In this document: positions 17,603 through 27,152 of the stretch, piece by piece
How positions within the stretch are numbered: the first letter of the stretch is position 1
How the letters are laid out: each line of letters starts with the position of its first letter
NCBI RefSeq assembly: GCF_013410405.1
Contig: NZ_JACCFK010000001.1
Span: 3,286,001 to 3,350,000, forward strand
DNA length: 64,000 bases
Origin: Amycolatopsis endophytica
Lineage (GTDB): Bacteria > Actinomycetota > Actinomycetes > Mycobacteriales > Pseudonocardiaceae
Direction of reading: 5' to 3'
Program-made: the position numbers and the translations under genes
The notes under the pieces: generated by a model
Told to the model about the DNA's origin: nothing
The model's database searches: none
The model's input: the letters and a program-made list of their open reading frames with translations, nothing else

Positions 17603-20463
17603 CGACCCCTCCCGGCTTCCTTCGAGGTCACTGAGGGCACCAGGATGGACCCGCCGGCGATCATGGTCAATGGGTGGTGACGCAACCGTTCCCGCAGCGC
17701 CGCCGCGGCTTCCCCGGCGCCGAGGTCCTGCCAGATCTCCAGTGACCGCTGGAAGTGGCCGCGCGCCTCACGGACCTGCCCGAGCCGCTCGTGCAGCTCG
17801 CCCAGCAGCTCACCCGCCTCGGCCTCGGACCGCCGGTCGCCGTCGCGCCGGTGGACCGACAGTGAGTTCACCAGGAGCAGTTTCGCGTGCGCCAGGTCGC
17901 CGCTGCGCAGGCACAGCTGGCCGAGTGACTGGTGCGCGTAGCCGACGCAGTGGTCGTCGCCGAGTTCGCCGAAGATGACGATCGCGCGGTCCAGTTCTTC
18001 GCGGGCGCGCCCGAGGTTGCCGCGGTGCTGGTGCAGCAACGCCATCCGGTGCCGGGCGTGTGCCTCGCGGTGCCGGTCGCCGATCTCGACGCACGCCTCG
18101 CGCGCGTCGGTGAACCAGCGCTCGGCCGTCGCGTGGCACCCCCTGGCGAGCCACACCGAGCCGATCGCGATGCGCACCACCGCCTCGCCGTGCCGATCGC
18201 CGCTGCGGGTGAACAGCTCCAGCGCGTCGTGGCAGTGTGAGAGTGCCGCTTCGTGATCGCCGGAGACACGCCGGATCGTGCTGAGCCCGGCCAGCGCGAC
18301 CGCCGCGCCCTGGTCGTCACCGATCCGCCGGAACAGCGACAGCGCACGCTCGAACCCGGCGTGCGCACCGGGGTAGTCGTCCTGGTAGACGTCGAGCTGC
18401 CCCAGGTTGCGCAGGACGATCGCCTGCCCGCGCAGGTCTCCCGCGCGCTCCGCCGCGCCCAGCGCCAGCTCGTGCGTGCGCCGCCAGTCGTCGTGATGGC
18501 CACCCAGGTCGAAGTACGGCGTGAACGCGGCGGCGAGCTGCCACGCCAGTGCGTCGAGTCCCCACTCGACGGCCAGCTCCACGAGCGCGACCGGTCGCTC
18601 GTTCCCGAACCACGCCACCGGGTCGTCGGGCACCGTCCCGTCCGGACGCCACAGGTCGGGCGGCAGCGGGGGAGGGGCCGCGCCGAAGAACCGCACCGGC
18701 ATCCGGTCGGCGGCCTCGGTGGCCAGTGCCAGGTACCCCTCGACGACGCGGCGGACGCGCTCGCGCCGCGTCTCGACGGGTTCGGGCTCCGCCAGTTCGG
18801 CCGCGTAGCAGCGCACCAGGTCGTGCAGGCGGTAGCGGGGCTGGTCATCCACGAGATCGACGAGGTGCGCGTCGACCAGAACGTCCAGCGCGTCGTCGCC
18901 CGCGCGGTCGAGCAGCGCCGCGACCACCCAGCCGGGAAACGGCAGCGGCCCGAGCGTGCCGAGCGTGCGGAAGGCCCGCGCGCAGCTGCCCGGCAGCTGG
19001 TCGTAGCTCAGGGCGAGGCTGGCCCGCACGGCCAAGTCACCGACCCGGAGCTCGTCGAGGCGGCGGCGCTCGTCCGCCAGCCGGGCGGCGAGCGCGCGAA
19101 GTGTCCATTCGCGCCGGTGCGAAAGTCGTGATCCCGCAACGCGAATCGCCAGCGGTAGCCGTCCGCACGCCGCCACGATCGCCGCCGCGGCTTCGGGTTC
19201 GGCCGCGGTGCGTTCGCCGCCGGCGATCCGCGACAGCAGTTCGGCGGCTTCGGCCTCGGGCAGCACGCCGACATCGAGGTGCGCGGCACCGGTCAGATCG
19301 GGCAGCCGTCCGCGGCTCGTGATCAGCACCGCGCACGCACCCGCGCCGGGCAGCAGGGGGCGGACGCTCGCCGCGTCACCGGCGTCGTCGAGCACCAGGC
19401 ACACGCGGCGCCCGGCCAGCCGGGACCGCAGCAGCGCGGACCGCTCGTCGAGGCCACGCGGAATCCCCGCGTCGGGCACGCCGAGCGCGTGCAGCAGCTC
19501 GGGCAGCACGTCCAGGGGACGGCGTGGCGACTCGGACGTGCCGCGCAGATCGACGTAGAGCTGACCGTCGGGGTAGCGGCCGCGTGCCGCGTGCGCCGCG
19601 TGCACGGCCAGCGCGGACTTTCCGGCACCCGCCGAGCCGGACAGGACCACGACCGCGGTCCGCTCGCCGTCGAGGGCAGCGGTCAGCCCGGCCAGCTGCT
19701 CCTCGCGGCCGGTGAAATCGGGCAGGTCCAGCGGCAGCTGACAGACCGGCGCCGCGGGGGCGACTTCGGCGAGCGCCTGCCGCAACCGCGGGCCGGGCAC
19801 GGCGTCCAGTTCGGACCGCAGGACCCGCTCGGCTTCGCCGTACGCGGCCAGCGCCTCACTCTCCCGGCCACTCGCGCCGAGTGCCACGACCAGCAGCCGC
19901 CACAACTCCTCCCGCAGCGGGTGCCCGGCCAGCAGTCCCCGCAGCTCGACGATCGCGTCGGCGTGCCGCCCGGCCTCGACCCGGATCCGCAGCCGTTCCT
20001 CCTGCACGGACAGCCGTAGCTCGCCGAACCGCGCAACCGCCGACGACCAGCTGTGGTGGTGCGGCAGGTCTTCGAGCACCTCGCCACGCCACAACGCGGC
20101 GGCCTCGTCGAGCAGGGCCGGGAGGTTCTCCTCGTGTGCCCTGGTCACGAGCTGTTCGGCCAGCGTCGCGTCCAGCTCCTCCGGCGCGACGCGGAGCAGA
20201 TAGCCGCCCGCGCGCCCTTCGATCCGGCCGCCGAGCAGACGGCGCAAGCCGTGCACGTAGGTCCGCAGGTTCGCCGCGGCCGACCGCGGTACCCGCCCGG
20301 GCCACAGGACGTCGGTCAGCGCGTCGGCGGACACCACGACGCCGGGCTGCAGCAGCAGAGCGGCCAGCAGCAGGCGCGGTTTCGGGCCGCCGAGCGGCAC
20401 GGACCGCCCGCGGACCTCCTCCACGTCGAGCGGACCCAGGACACGGAAGAACACCAACGGCAC
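17599..20463 (-). CDS. SARP/AfsR-type regulator with NB-ARC and TPR domains
   Basis: A 954-aa regulator. Residues 1-95 form an OmpR-type winged helix (LGGPKPRLLLAALLLQPG). Residues 98-240 form the bacterial transcriptional activation domain typical of Streptomyces antibiotic regulatory proteins. An NB-ARC ATPase follows, with P-loop GSAGAGKS at 276-283 and a VCLVLDDAGDA Walker B region. From about 600 onward there are tetratricopeptide repeats. AfsR-like proteins integrate ATP and phosphorylation signals to activate secondary metabolism, but no biosynthetic gene cluster is adjacent here. The GTG start is the first codon of the conserved region. It is coupled to the downstream SDR-like gene. 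Confidence 0.92.
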   Translation of the reverse strand: MPLVFFRVLGPLDVEEVRGRSVPLGGPKPRLLLAALLLQPGVVVSADALTDVLWPGRVPRSAAANLRTYVHGLRRLLGGRIEGRAGGYLLRVAPEELDATLAEQLVTRAHEENLPALLDEAAALWRGEVLEDLPHHHSWSSAVARFGELRLSVQEERLRIRVEAGRHADAIVELRGLLAGHPLREELWRLLVVALGASGRESEALAAYGEAERVLRSELDAVPGPRLRQALAEVAPAAPVCQLPLDLPDFTGREEQLAGLTAALDGERTAVVVLSGSAGAGKSALAVHAAHAARGRYPDGQLYVDLRGTSESPRRPLDVLPELLHALGVPDAGIPRGLDERSALLRSRLAGRRVCLVLDDAGDAASVRPLLPGAGACAVLITSRGRLPDLTGAAHLDVGVLPEAEAAELLSRIAGGERTAAEPEAAAAIVAACGRLPLAIRVAGSRLSHRREWTLRALAARLADERRRLDELRVGDLAVRASLALSYDQLPGSCARAFRTLGTLGPLPFPGWVVAALLDRAGDDALDVLVDAHLVDLVDDQPRYRLHDLVRCYAAELAEPEPVETRRERVRRVVEGYLALATEAADRMPVRFFGAAPPPLPPDLWRPDGTVPDDPVAWFGNERPVALVELAVEWGLDALAWQLAAAFTPYFDLGGHHDDWRRTHELALGAAERAGDLRGQAIVLRNLGQLDVYQDDYPGAHAGFERALSLFRRIGDDQGAAVALAGLSTIRRVSGDHEAALSHCHDALELFTRSGDRHGEAVVRIAIGSVWLARGCHATAERWFTDAREACVEIGDRHREAHARHRMALLHQHRGNLGRAREELDRAIVIFGELGDDHCVGYAHQSLGQLCLRSGDLAHAKLLLVNSLSVHRRDGDRRSEAEAGELLGELHERLGQVREARGHFQRSLEIWQDLGAGEAAAALRERLRHHPLTMIAGGSILVPSVTSKEAGRGR

Positions 20464-20557
20464 CGCCCCCGGACTCCCGGACCGAAAAAAGGAAATCCGA
20501 TCCTAGGCAAGTCCGTCAACGATTCACCAGTGCCGTTCGGTGGCATTTCCGCGAAAT

Positions 20558-20998
20558 TCAGCGGAAGTATTCCCGGCGATTGTTCACATGTTCACCGGTC
20601 CCCACGGGCCGCTTGCGGGCGAACGCGGCCGAGCGGGGCAGCTTCGGGCCGCCCGGCTCGTCGGCCGCGAGACGCAGGCAGGCCAGCAGGCGCAGCCCCG
20701 TCCACTCCTGATCGTTCCAGTCCTGGGCGCCGGGCGAGCTCCAGCCCAGCACCCCGGCCTCGGTCCACACGTCGTGCGCGTGCCCGGCGAGCAGAACGAG
20801 CCTGGTCACCGGCTCGCCGCGGGGCACGAGGTCCAGCTCGCAGCGCACCGCGTCGCCGACCGCGTTCACGTGCCGTTCGAACGCCCGCCAGAGGGCGGGG
20901 TCTCCGGCCAGCGCGCGCCAGCCGGAGTCGAGCTGCCCGGCAACGCCGCGCAGCCACCGCCGCGCGGAGCGATCTGCCAGGAAATCGGCCCACTGCAC
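20558..20998 (-). CDS. hypothetical protein (146 aa)
   Basis: A 146-aa protein of unknown function. The GTG at 20998 was chosen because AAGGG lies directly upstream and the protein from here (VQWADFLADRSARRWLRGV) has a compact amphipathic helical start. It contains CELDLVPRGEPVTRLVLLAGHAHDV and a C-terminal Trp/Leu-rich segment WTGLRLLACLRLAADE, followed by a basic tail. Codon bias is normal, which supports a real gene. It resembles short helical actinomycete proteins found near regulators, but no family can be named with confidence. It sits 94 bases before the SARP gene. Confidence 0.6.
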   Translation of the reverse strand: MQWADFLADRSARRWLRGVAGQLDSGWRALAGDPALWRAFERHVNAVGDAVRCELDLVPRGEPVTRLVLLAGHAHDVWTEAGVLGWSSPGAQDWNDQEWTGLRLLACLRLAADEPGGPKLPRSAAFARKRPVGTGEHVNNRREYFR

Positions 20999-21026
20999 CC
21001 TTGAATGATGACCCCTGAACGGGGTT

Positions 21027-23375
21027 TTAGCGACCGTAGCCAGCCTTTCGGAGGGCATCGGCCATCGCGCCACCACCGCCGGCGGGCTCGCGGCGCTTCG
21101 GCTGGCCACCCTTGCGCGGCTGGCCGCCCCGCCGTTCGCCACCTCCGCCACCAGCCGGTTTGGCCTTGCCGCCGCCGACTTCGTCGTCCAGGCGCAGGGT
21201 CAGCGAGATCCGCTTGCGCGGGATGTCGACCTCCAGCACCTTCACCTTGACGATGTCACCCGGCTTGACGACCTCGCGCGGGTCCTTGACGAAGTTCTTC
21301 GACATCGCCGACACGTGCACGAGACCGTCCTGGTGCACACCGATGTCGATGAACGCACCGAACGCGGCGACGTTGGTGACCACGCCCTCCAGCCGCATAC
21401 CGGGCTTGAGGTCGCCGATCTTCTCCACGCCCTCGGCGAAGGTCGCGGTCTTGAACGCCGGACGCGGGTCACGGCCCGGCTTCTCCAGCTCGGCGAGGAT
21501 GTCGGTGACGGTCGGCAGGCCGAACGTCTCGTCGACGAAATCCTCCGGGCGCAGCTTGCGCAGCACCCGCTCGTTGCCGATCAGCTCGCGCAGCTCACTG
21601 CCCGTCTTGGACAGGATCCGCCGGACGACCGGGTAGGACTCCGGGTGCACGCTGGACGAGTCGAGCGGGTCCTCGCCGCCGCGGATCCGCAGGAACCCGG
21701 CGCACTGCTCGAACGCCTTCGGGCCGAGGCGGGCGACCTCCTTGAGCGCCGAGCGCGACCGGAACGGGCCGTTGGCGTCGCGGTGACCGACGATGTTCTC
21801 GGCCAGGCCCGACGTGATGCCGGAAACCCTGGTCAGCAGGGGTGCGGAGGCGGTGTTGACGTCCACGCCGACCGCGTTCACGCAGTCCTCGACCACCGCG
21901 TCCAGCGACCGCGACAGCGACACCTCGGACACGTCGTGCTGGTACTGCCCGACACCGATCGACTTCGGGTCGATCTTCACCAGTTCCGCCAGCGGATCCT
22001 GCAGGCGGCGCGCGATCGACACCGCGCCACGCAGTGACACGTCCAGTTCGGGCAGCTCCTGCGACGCGAACGCGGACGCGGAGTAGACCGACGCGCCCGC
22101 CTCCGAGACGACCGCCTTGGTCAGCTTGAGTTCGGCGTGCCGCTTGATCAGCTCACCGGCGAGCTTGTCGGTTTCCCGTGACGCGGTGCCGTTGCCGATC
22201 GCGATCAGATCGACCGAATGGGCGGCGCAGAGCTTCGCCAGCTCGTCGATCGACTGGTCCCAGCGGTTCTGCGGCTGGTGCGGGTAGATCGTGTGGGTGT
22301 TGACGACCTTGCCGGTCGCGTCCACGACGGCGACCTTCACACCGGTGCGGAAGCCCGGGTCCAGGCCCATCGTGGAGCGGGTTCCGGCGGGGGCGGCCAG
22401 CAGCAGGTCACGCAGGTTCGCGGCGAACACGTTCACCGCGTCCTCTTCGGCCTTCTGCCGCAACCGCATGCGCAGGTCGATGCCCAGGTGCAGGAGGATC
22501 TTGGTGCGCCACGCCCAGCGCACGGTGTCCTGGAGCCACTTGTCCGCCGGGCGCCCTTCGTTGGTGATCCCGAAGCGCTGCGCGATGCGGCGCTCGTAGT
22601 CCGAAGGGCCGGTCTTCGGCTCGGCCGTCTCCTCCCGCGGTTCCTCGGGTTCGACGGTGAGGTCGAGGACGTCTTCCTTCTCGCCGCGCAGCATCGCGAG
22701 CACGCGGTGCGAGGGCATCTTGGTGAACGGCTCGGCGAAGTCGAAGTAGTCGGCGAACTTCGCGCCCTCGGTCTCCTTGCCCTGCCGGACCTTGGACGAG
22801 AAGTAGCCCTCGGTCCACATCTTCTCGCGCAGCTCGCCGATCAGGTCGGCGTCCTCACCGAAGCGCTCGACGAGGATCGCGCGGGCACCGTCGAGGGCGG
22901 CCTGCGCGTCCGCGACGCCCTTCTCGGAGTCGACGAACACCGCGGCGGCGGCCTGCGGATCGGTGGAGGGGTCGCCGAGGAGCCCGTCGGCGAGTGGTTC
23001 GAGGCCCGCCTCACGGGCGATCTGGGCCTTGGTGCGCCGCTTCGGCTTGTAGGGGAGGTAGATGTCCTCCAGGCGCGCCTTGGTGTCGGCGGCGCGGATC
23101 TGGTCCGCGAGCTCCTCGGTCAGCTTGCCCTGGCCGTCGATGGATTCGAGGATCGCGGTGCGGCGTTCGTCGAGTTCCCGCAGGTAACGCAGCCGGTCTT
23201 CGAGGGTGCGCAGCTGGGCGTCGTCGAGGGTGCCGGTCACCTCCTTGCGGTACCGCGCGATGAACGGCACGGTGGACCCGCCGTCGAGCAGGTCCACGGC
23301 GGCTTTGACCTGCCCTTCGCGGACGCCGAGTTCTTCGGCGATCTTCTGCTCGATCGACTGCGCGGCCACTGTCAC
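21027..23375 (-). CDS. tex: Tex-family RNA-binding transcription accessory protein
   Basis: A 782-aa protein of normal Tex length. Visible in order: an N-terminal Tex helical region ([20 protein letters not shown]), a YqgF/RNase H-like domain ([20 protein letters not shown]), helix-hairpin-helix motifs ([17 protein letters not shown]) and a C-terminal S1 RNA-binding domain ([20 protein letters not shown]). The tail is Gly/Arg-rich. Tex is a cytoplasmic nucleic-acid-binding protein linked to transcription and stress fitness. GTG 23375 was chosen, with GGGAG 11 bases upstream; GTG 23387 would add four residues. The open frame continues far upstream only because it reads through the repeat island at 23.8-24.1 kb. 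Confidence 0.93.
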   Translation of the reverse strand: MTVAAQSIEQKIAEELGVREGQVKAAVDLLDGGSTVPFIARYRKEVTGTLDDAQLRTLEDRLRYLRELDERRTAILESIDGQGKLTEELADQIRAADTKARLEDIYLPYKPKRRTKAQIAREAGLEPLADGLLGDPSTDPQAAAAVFVDSEKGVADAQAALDGARAILVERFGEDADLIGELREKMWTEGYFSSKVRQGKETEGAKFADYFDFAEPFTKMPSHRVLAMLRGEKEDVLDLTVEPEEPREETAEPKTGPSDYERRIAQRFGITNEGRPADKWLQDTVRWAWRTKILLHLGIDLRMRLRQKAEEDAVNVFAANLRDLLLAAPAGTRSTMGLDPGFRTGVKVAVVDATGKVVNTHTIYPHQPQNRWDQSIDELAKLCAAHSVDLIAIGNGTASRETDKLAGELIKRHAELKLTKAVVSEAGASVYSASAFASQELPELDVSLRGAVSIARRLQDPLAELVKIDPKSIGVGQYQHDVSEVSLSRSLDAVVEDCVNAVGVDVNTASAPLLTRVSGITSGLAENIVGHRDANGPFRSRSALKEVARLGPKAFEQCAGFLRIRGGEDPLDSSSVHPESYPVVRRILSKTGSELRELIGNERVLRKLRPEDFVDETFGLPTVTDILAELEKPGRDPRPAFKTATFAEGVEKIGDLKPGMRLEGVVTNVAAFGAFIDIGVHQDGLVHVSAMSKNFVKDPREVVKPGDIVKVKVLEVDIPRKRISLTLRLDDEVGGGKAKPAGGGGGERRGGQPRKGGQPKRREPAGGGGAMADALRKAGYGR

Positions 23376-23542
23376 GATGCTGATCACTCCCTGCTCGCGG
23401 TTGCGGTGGCCAATTCTGCCTGCGCCGGGTCGGGCGGACGCGGAAGGGGTGGCTCGCCGTTGCCGAACCGGAAGGAACGGAGCGGTAACCAACCGGGGTG
23501 CGTTCGCGACCTCGGGGTATCGGTCGAGGTGGGCAGGTGTGG

Positions 23543-23797
23543 ATGGATGACTCCCGAGGGGCGCGTCAGGTCCGGGCGGCGATGCACCTTCGCCGGGTGC
23601 GCGTCGACGGACCCGACGGCGCCCCCGTCGTGCTGTCCTACCCCGGGATGCTGCTGAGCTGCTACGAGGATGACCGGAAGGTCTGCGAGAAGTGGATCCC
23701 CTTGGGCGCCGATCCGACCGAGGAGGACGACGAGCTGCTGATCGCGGCCCTGCACGCGGCCATGCTGTGGCGCACCCACCAGGCCGACTGCCCCTAG
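23543..23797 (+). CDS. hypothetical protein (84 aa)
   Basis: A small protein divergent from tex. From ATG 23543 it reads [19 protein letters not shown] and later [20 protein letters not shown], with two Cys ten positions apart and an acidic [11 protein letters not shown] segment, ending in Asp-Cys-Pro. A downstream in-frame ATG (AAMHLRRV) could also be the start. The family is not recognised. Gene-like codon bias supports it, but the start is uncertain. Its TAG stop borders the first repeat island. Confidence 0.55.
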   Translation: MDDSRGARQVRAAMHLRRVRVDGPDGAPVVLSYPGMLLSCYEDDRKVCEKWIPLGADPTEEDDELLIAALHAAMLWRTHQADCP

Positions 23798-24121
23798 CCC
23801 CCCACACGGCGCCGCGAGCGGCCAACACGCCGCCCGGAGGGGCAAACACGCCGCCCGGAGGGGCAAACACGCCGCCCGGAGCGGCCAACACACCGGGTCG
23901 CGCCGTGTTGGCCGTTCCGGCTGGCGTGTTGGCCCTTGCGGGCGCCGTGTTTGCCCCTCCGGGACGGCCAACCACCCACCAAACCGGCGCACGGCAACGC
24001 AACCCAGCCACCAGGCCGCCCAGCCCTCCCCCGCACCCCGATCCCCGGCCGCAGAAACAATCAAAAATCGGGGCGGCCACAACCCAATCCACCCGCGCGC
24101 AGCGCAGAACCCGCGTAGCGG
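23798..24121. repeat. intergenic 21-nt-period inverted array (island A)
   Basis: This 328-base stretch has no gene. Core GGC(C/A)AACAC occurs at 23820, 23841, 23862 and 23883, exactly 21 nt apart. Its complement GTGTT(G/T)GCC then occurs at 23905, 23926 and 23947, again 21 nt apart. The linkers are GCCGCCCGGAG plus G or C. The innermost copies form a 10-bp hairpin, CGGCCAACAC/GTGTTGGCCG. Further right, 24046-24082 is a near-identical inverted copy of 38999-39035 in island C. The right end is ACCCGCGTAGCGG (24109-24121). It lies between convergent genes. Confidence 0.85.
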
Positions 24122-24125
24122 ACCA

Positions 24126-24536
24126 TCACGAAGAAGGACTCAACTTCAACAGCAACCCCCTTAGCGCCTCCCGCTCCTCAACCGTCAACCGCCCGAGCAC
24201 AACCCCGTTGACCCGCGCCGCCACCTCCTGGGCCTGCCGCAGCACAGCCCGCCCCTCCTCGGTCAACCGCAGGATCCTCCGCCGCCGATCACTGCCGATG
24301 GAACGCGTGATCAACCCCCGGCTCTCCAACCGCAGCATCAAATTCGCCAACGTCGCCTTGTCGATCGCCGCTCGCTGACCCGCTGTGGCCTGGTCGACGT
24401 CGTCCCCCTCGGCGATCACCAGCAGCACCGCGTACTGCGGCTTCGTCAGGGTGGGCAGTTCGGCCTGCCACAGTGCGCCGTGCTCCTGCAGGGCGCGGCG
24501 CATGACGTGGAACACGGCTTCGTCGACAGCGGTCAT
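24126..24536 (-). CDS. MarR family transcriptional regulator
   Basis: A 136-aa winged-helix regulator. TKPQYAVLLVIAEGDDVDQ and the recognition region AIDKATLANLMLRLESRGLI are typical, followed by the wing RRRRILRLTEEGRAVL. ATG 24536 was preferred; a GTG two codons upstream is possible. It is divergent to a Vdc-type phenolic acid decarboxylase operon, and MarR proteins of this kind usually repress such operons until a phenolic acid binds. A 14-bp perfect palindrome lies in the shared gap. Its stop is next to island A. Confidence 0.9.
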   Translation of the reverse strand: MTAVDEAVFHVMRRALQEHGALWQAELPTLTKPQYAVLLVIAEGDDVDQATAGQRAAIDKATLANLMLRLESRGLITRSIGSDRRRRILRLTEEGRAVLRQAQEVAARVNGVVLGRLTVEEREALRGLLLKLSPSS

Positions 24537-24563
24537 GAGCACATGTTAGTATGAACACGAAAG

Positions 24564-24577
24564 GTTCGTATACGAAC
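24564..24577. promoter_or_regulatory. MarR operator candidate
   Basis: GTTCGTATACGAAC is a perfect 14-bp palindrome in the 56-base gap between the MarR gene and the decarboxylase operon. A related half-site, GTATGAAC, lies upstream at 24549-24556. The palindrome is 15 bases before the start codon, so occupancy would block initiation of the operon. Binding is inferred. Confidence 0.65.
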
Positions 24578-24592
24578 TATCAGGGAGGCGGG

Positions 24593-25159
24593 ATGCGGCT
24601 GATCGTCGGGATGACCGGGGCCACGGGTGCGCCGCTCGGGGTCCGGCTGCTCGAAGCGCTCCACGACCTGTCCGGGGTCGAGACGCACCTGGTGCTCTCC
24701 CGCTGGGCCCGCACCACGATCGAGCTGGAAACGTCCTACAGCGCCAGGGAAGTCGGCAAGCTCGCCGACGTCGTGCACGGCGCGGGCGACCAGGCCGCGA
24801 CGATCTCGTCCGGCTCGTTCCGCACCGACGGCATGGTCGTCGTGCCGTGCAGCATGAAAACCGTGGCCGGGATCCGGGCCGGGTACGCCGACGGGCTCGT
24901 CGGCCGCGCCGCCGACGTCGTGCTCAAGGAACGCCGCAAGCTCGTCCTGGTGCCGCGCGAGACGCCGCTGAGTGAGATCCACCTGGACAACATGCTCGCG
25001 CTGTCCCGGATGGGCGTGCGCATCGTGCCGCCGATGCCCGCCTTCTACAACCACCCGCGATCCGTGGACGACATCGTCGATCACGTCGTCGCCCGCGTGC
25101 TGGACCAGTTCGACCTGCCCGCGCCGAACGCCCAGCGCTGGTCCGGTCTGCATCGATAG
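24593..25159 (+). CDS. vdcB: UbiX-like flavin prenyltransferase (decarboxylase subunit B)
   Basis: A 188-aa flavoprotein of the UbiX/Pad1 family. MTGATGAPLGVRLLEAL is the FMN/phosphate loop, VVPCSMKTVAGI the conserved second site, and VLVPRETPLSEIHLDNML the C-terminal prenyl-phosphate site. The family makes prenylated FMN, the cofactor of UbiD decarboxylases. GGGAGG precedes the ATG. With the following UbiD-like and CxxC protein genes it forms a BCD set as in the vanillate/4-hydroxybenzoate decarboxylase operon of Streptomyces. The symbol is by analogy. Confidence 0.9.
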   Translation: MRLIVGMTGATGAPLGVRLLEALHDLSGVETHLVLSRWARTTIELETSYSAREVGKLADVVHGAGDQAATISSGSFRTDGMVVVPCSMKTVAGIRAGYADGLVGRAADVVLKERRKLVLVPRETPLSEIHLDNMLALSRMGVRIVPPMPAFYNHPRSVDDIVDHVVARVLDQFDLPAPNAQRWSGLHR

Positions 25160-25169
25160 GAGGAAACCC

Positions 25170-26591
25170 ATGCCCTACGACGACTTCCGGTCGTTCCTGC
25201 ACACCCTGGACGACCAGGGGCAGCTGCTGCGGATCACCGAGGAGGTCGCGCCCGAGCCCGACCTCGGCGCCGCCGCGAACGCCGCCCCGCGCCTGGGTGA
25301 CAAGGCTCCCGCGCTGTACTTCGACAACGTCACCGGCTTCACCGACGCGCGCATCGCGCTGAACGTCCACGGCTCATGGGCCAACCACGCGCTGGCGATG
25401 GGACTGCCGAAGCAGACCGGGATCAAGGACCAGGTCGCCGAGTTCATCCGCCGCTGGGAGCGGTTCCCCGTGCCCGTCGAGCGGCGGGAGGACCCGCCGT
25501 GGGCGGAGAACGTGCTCGACGGTGAGGACGTGAACCTGTTCGACGTGCTGCCCCTGTTCCGGCTCAACGACGGCGACGGCGGGTTCTACCTGGACAAGGC
25601 GGCGGTCGTCTCGCGCGACCCCGAGGACCCGGAGAACTTCGGCAAGCAGAACGTCGGCGTGTACCGGATGGAGGTCAAGGGCAGGGCCAAGCTGGGGCTG
25701 CAGCCGGTGCCGATGCATGACATCGCACTGCACCTGGCGAAGGCCGAGGGGAACGGCGAGGACCTGCCGGTCGCGATCGCGCTCGGCAACGATCCGGTGA
25801 TCTCGATCGTCGCGGCCACCCCGATGGCCTACGACCAGAGCGAGTACGAGATGGCGGGCGCCCTCCGCGGCGCGCCGGCGCCGGTCGCGACCGCGCCGCT
25901 GACCGGGCTGGACGTGCCGTGGGGCTCGGAGGTGATCCTGGAAGGCGTCATCGAGGGCCGCAAACGTGAGATCGAGGGGCCGTTCGGCGAGTTCACCGGC
26001 CACTACTCGGGCGGGCGGAACATGACCGTCGTGCGCGTCGACCGGATCTCCTACCGCACCAAGCCGGTCTTCGAATCGCTCTACCTCGGCATGCCGTGGA
26101 CCGAGATCGACTTCCTGATGGCCGCCAACACCTGCGTGCCGATCTACCAGCAGCTCAAGGAAGCCTTCCCGGAGGTGCAGGCGGTCAACGCGATGTACAC
26201 CCACGGGTTGCTCGCGATCATCTCGACGAAGAAACGCTACGGCGGGTTCGCCAAGGCCGTCGGGATGCGGGCGATGACCACGCCGCACGGACTCGGCTAC
26301 GTCAAGACCGTGATCATGGTGGACGAGGACGTGGACCCGTTCAACCTGCCACAGGTGATGTGGGCACTGTCCACAAAGGTCAACGCGGCCGGTGACCTGG
26401 TGAACATCCCGAACCTGCCGGTGCTGGAGCTGGATCCCGGATCGCAGCCCGCCGGCATCACGAACAAGATGATCATCGACGCGACGACCCCGGTCGCACC
26501 CGACGATCGCGGTCACTACAGCCAGCCGGTGCGGGATCTGCCCGAAGCCGCCGGATGGCTGACGAAGTTGCAGGGAATGCTGGCGCAGTAA
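25170..26591 (+). CDS. vdcC: UbiD-family phenolic acid decarboxylase (subunit C)
   Basis: A 473-aa UbiD-type decarboxylase. The active-site motif EGPFGEFTGHYSGGR carries the two conserved glutamates, and IVAATPMAYDQSEYEMAGAL is a family signature. It non-oxidatively decarboxylates hydroxyarylic acids such as vanillate or 4-hydroxybenzoate using prenyl-FMN made by the neighbour. AGGAGG lies six bases before the ATG. Position between the UbiX-like and the small CxxC protein supports the VdcC/ShdC assignment; the exact substrate is not decided by the sequence. Confidence 0.9.
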   Translation: MPYDDFRSFLHTLDDQGQLLRITEEVAPEPDLGAAANAAPRLGDKAPALYFDNVTGFTDARIALNVHGSWANHALAMGLPKQTGIKDQVAEFIRRWERFPVPVERREDPPWAENVLDGEDVNLFDVLPLFRLNDGDGGFYLDKAAVVSRDPEDPENFGKQNVGVYRMEVKGRAKLGLQPVPMHDIALHLAKAEGNGEDLPVAIALGNDPVISIVAATPMAYDQSEYEMAGALRGAPAPVATAPLTGLDVPWGSEVILEGVIEGRKREIEGPFGEFTGHYSGGRNMTVVRVDRISYRTKPVFESLYLGMPWTEIDFLMAANTCVPIYQQLKEAFPEVQAVNAMYTHGLLAIISTKKRYGGFAKAVGMRAMTTPHGLGYVKTVIMVDEDVDPFNLPQVMWALSTKVNAAGDLVNIPNLPVLELDPGSQPAGITNKMIIDATTPVAPDDRGHYSQPVRDLPEAAGWLTKLQGMLAQ

Positions 26592-26601
26592 GGAGAACCC
26601 G

Positions 26602-26826
26602 ATGTGCCCACGTTGTGAATTCGACACGATCGAGAAGCTGGCCGATTCGCCGGTCGCGGGGGTGTGGGAGGTGCTGCAGTGCCAGCGGTGCCTCTACACG
26701 TGGCGGACGACGGAGCCGCTGCGCCGCACGAGCCGGGAACACTACCCGGAGGAGTTCCGGATGACGCAGGCGGACATCGACAACGCGCCCGAGGTGCCGT
26801 CCGTGCCCCCGCTGCGGACGCGCTGA
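26602..26826 (+). CDS. vdcD: phenolic acid decarboxylase subunit D, zinc-ribbon-like
   Basis: A 74-aa protein with two CxxC pairs, CPRC at residues 2-5 and CQRC near 27-30, suggesting a small metal-binding ribbon. The following WRTTEPLRRTSREHYPEEFR is characteristic of the D subunit found only in BCD-type decarboxylase operons. AAGGAG precedes the ATG. The role of D is unclear in the family; it is needed for or associated with activity. The stop overlaps the next start by one base (TGATG). Confidence 0.88.
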   Translation: MCPRCEFDTIEKLADSPVAGVWEVLQCQRCLYTWRTTEPLRRTSREHYPEEFRMTQADIDNAPEVPSVPPLRTR

Positions 26827-27050
26827 TGGCCGACACGCTGATGTGGGAGGTGCGGGCGGCGCCAGGGCGGCGTTCCGAGCTGGCCTCCTGGGTGGTCGAG
26901 CACGTGCCCGGACCGGCCGAGGTGTACCTCGGGGGGCAGGACCGGGTGGTGGTGATCGCCCGCGGCGCGTCCCGGCTGCCGGAGCCGCCGCCGGAGCTGC
27001 TGGCGCGGCCGGTGGCCCAGTGGCCGTTCACGCACCACCGGTCGCTGTAG
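26826..27050 (+). CDS. small hypothetical protein of the decarboxylase operon
   Basis: A 74-aa protein translationally coupled to vdcD. It opens MADTLMWEVRAAPGRRSELA and contains VYLGGQDRVVVIARG, a pattern like a short alpha/beta ferredoxin-like (antibiotic-monooxygenase-type) fold. No catalytic residues can be named. The tight coupling argues that it works with the decarboxylase, but the function is unknown. Confidence 0.65.
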   Translation: MADTLMWEVRAAPGRRSELASWVVEHVPGPAEVYLGGQDRVVVIARGASRLPEPPPELLARPVAQWPFTHHRSL

Positions 27051-27152
27051 CGCGGCCGCGGGCCGCCGCCCGCCGGAGGAAGGCGTGCCAACCGGCGGCG
27101 ACTGTGCCAAGCTCGCCACTGCAACGGGTCACCGCGGACTTGGAGGGCGCAC

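Noticed and set aside
23820..23955. CRISPR array
   Set aside because: The repeat core is only 9 nt, the linkers are similar rather than unique, the second half is inverted, and no cas genes are present.
23376..24092. N-terminal extension of Tex across the repeat island
   Set aside because: The open frame runs through island A and yields Ala/Pro-rich low-complexity peptide from the array. Tex orthologues start near 23375, where a ribosome-binding site is present.
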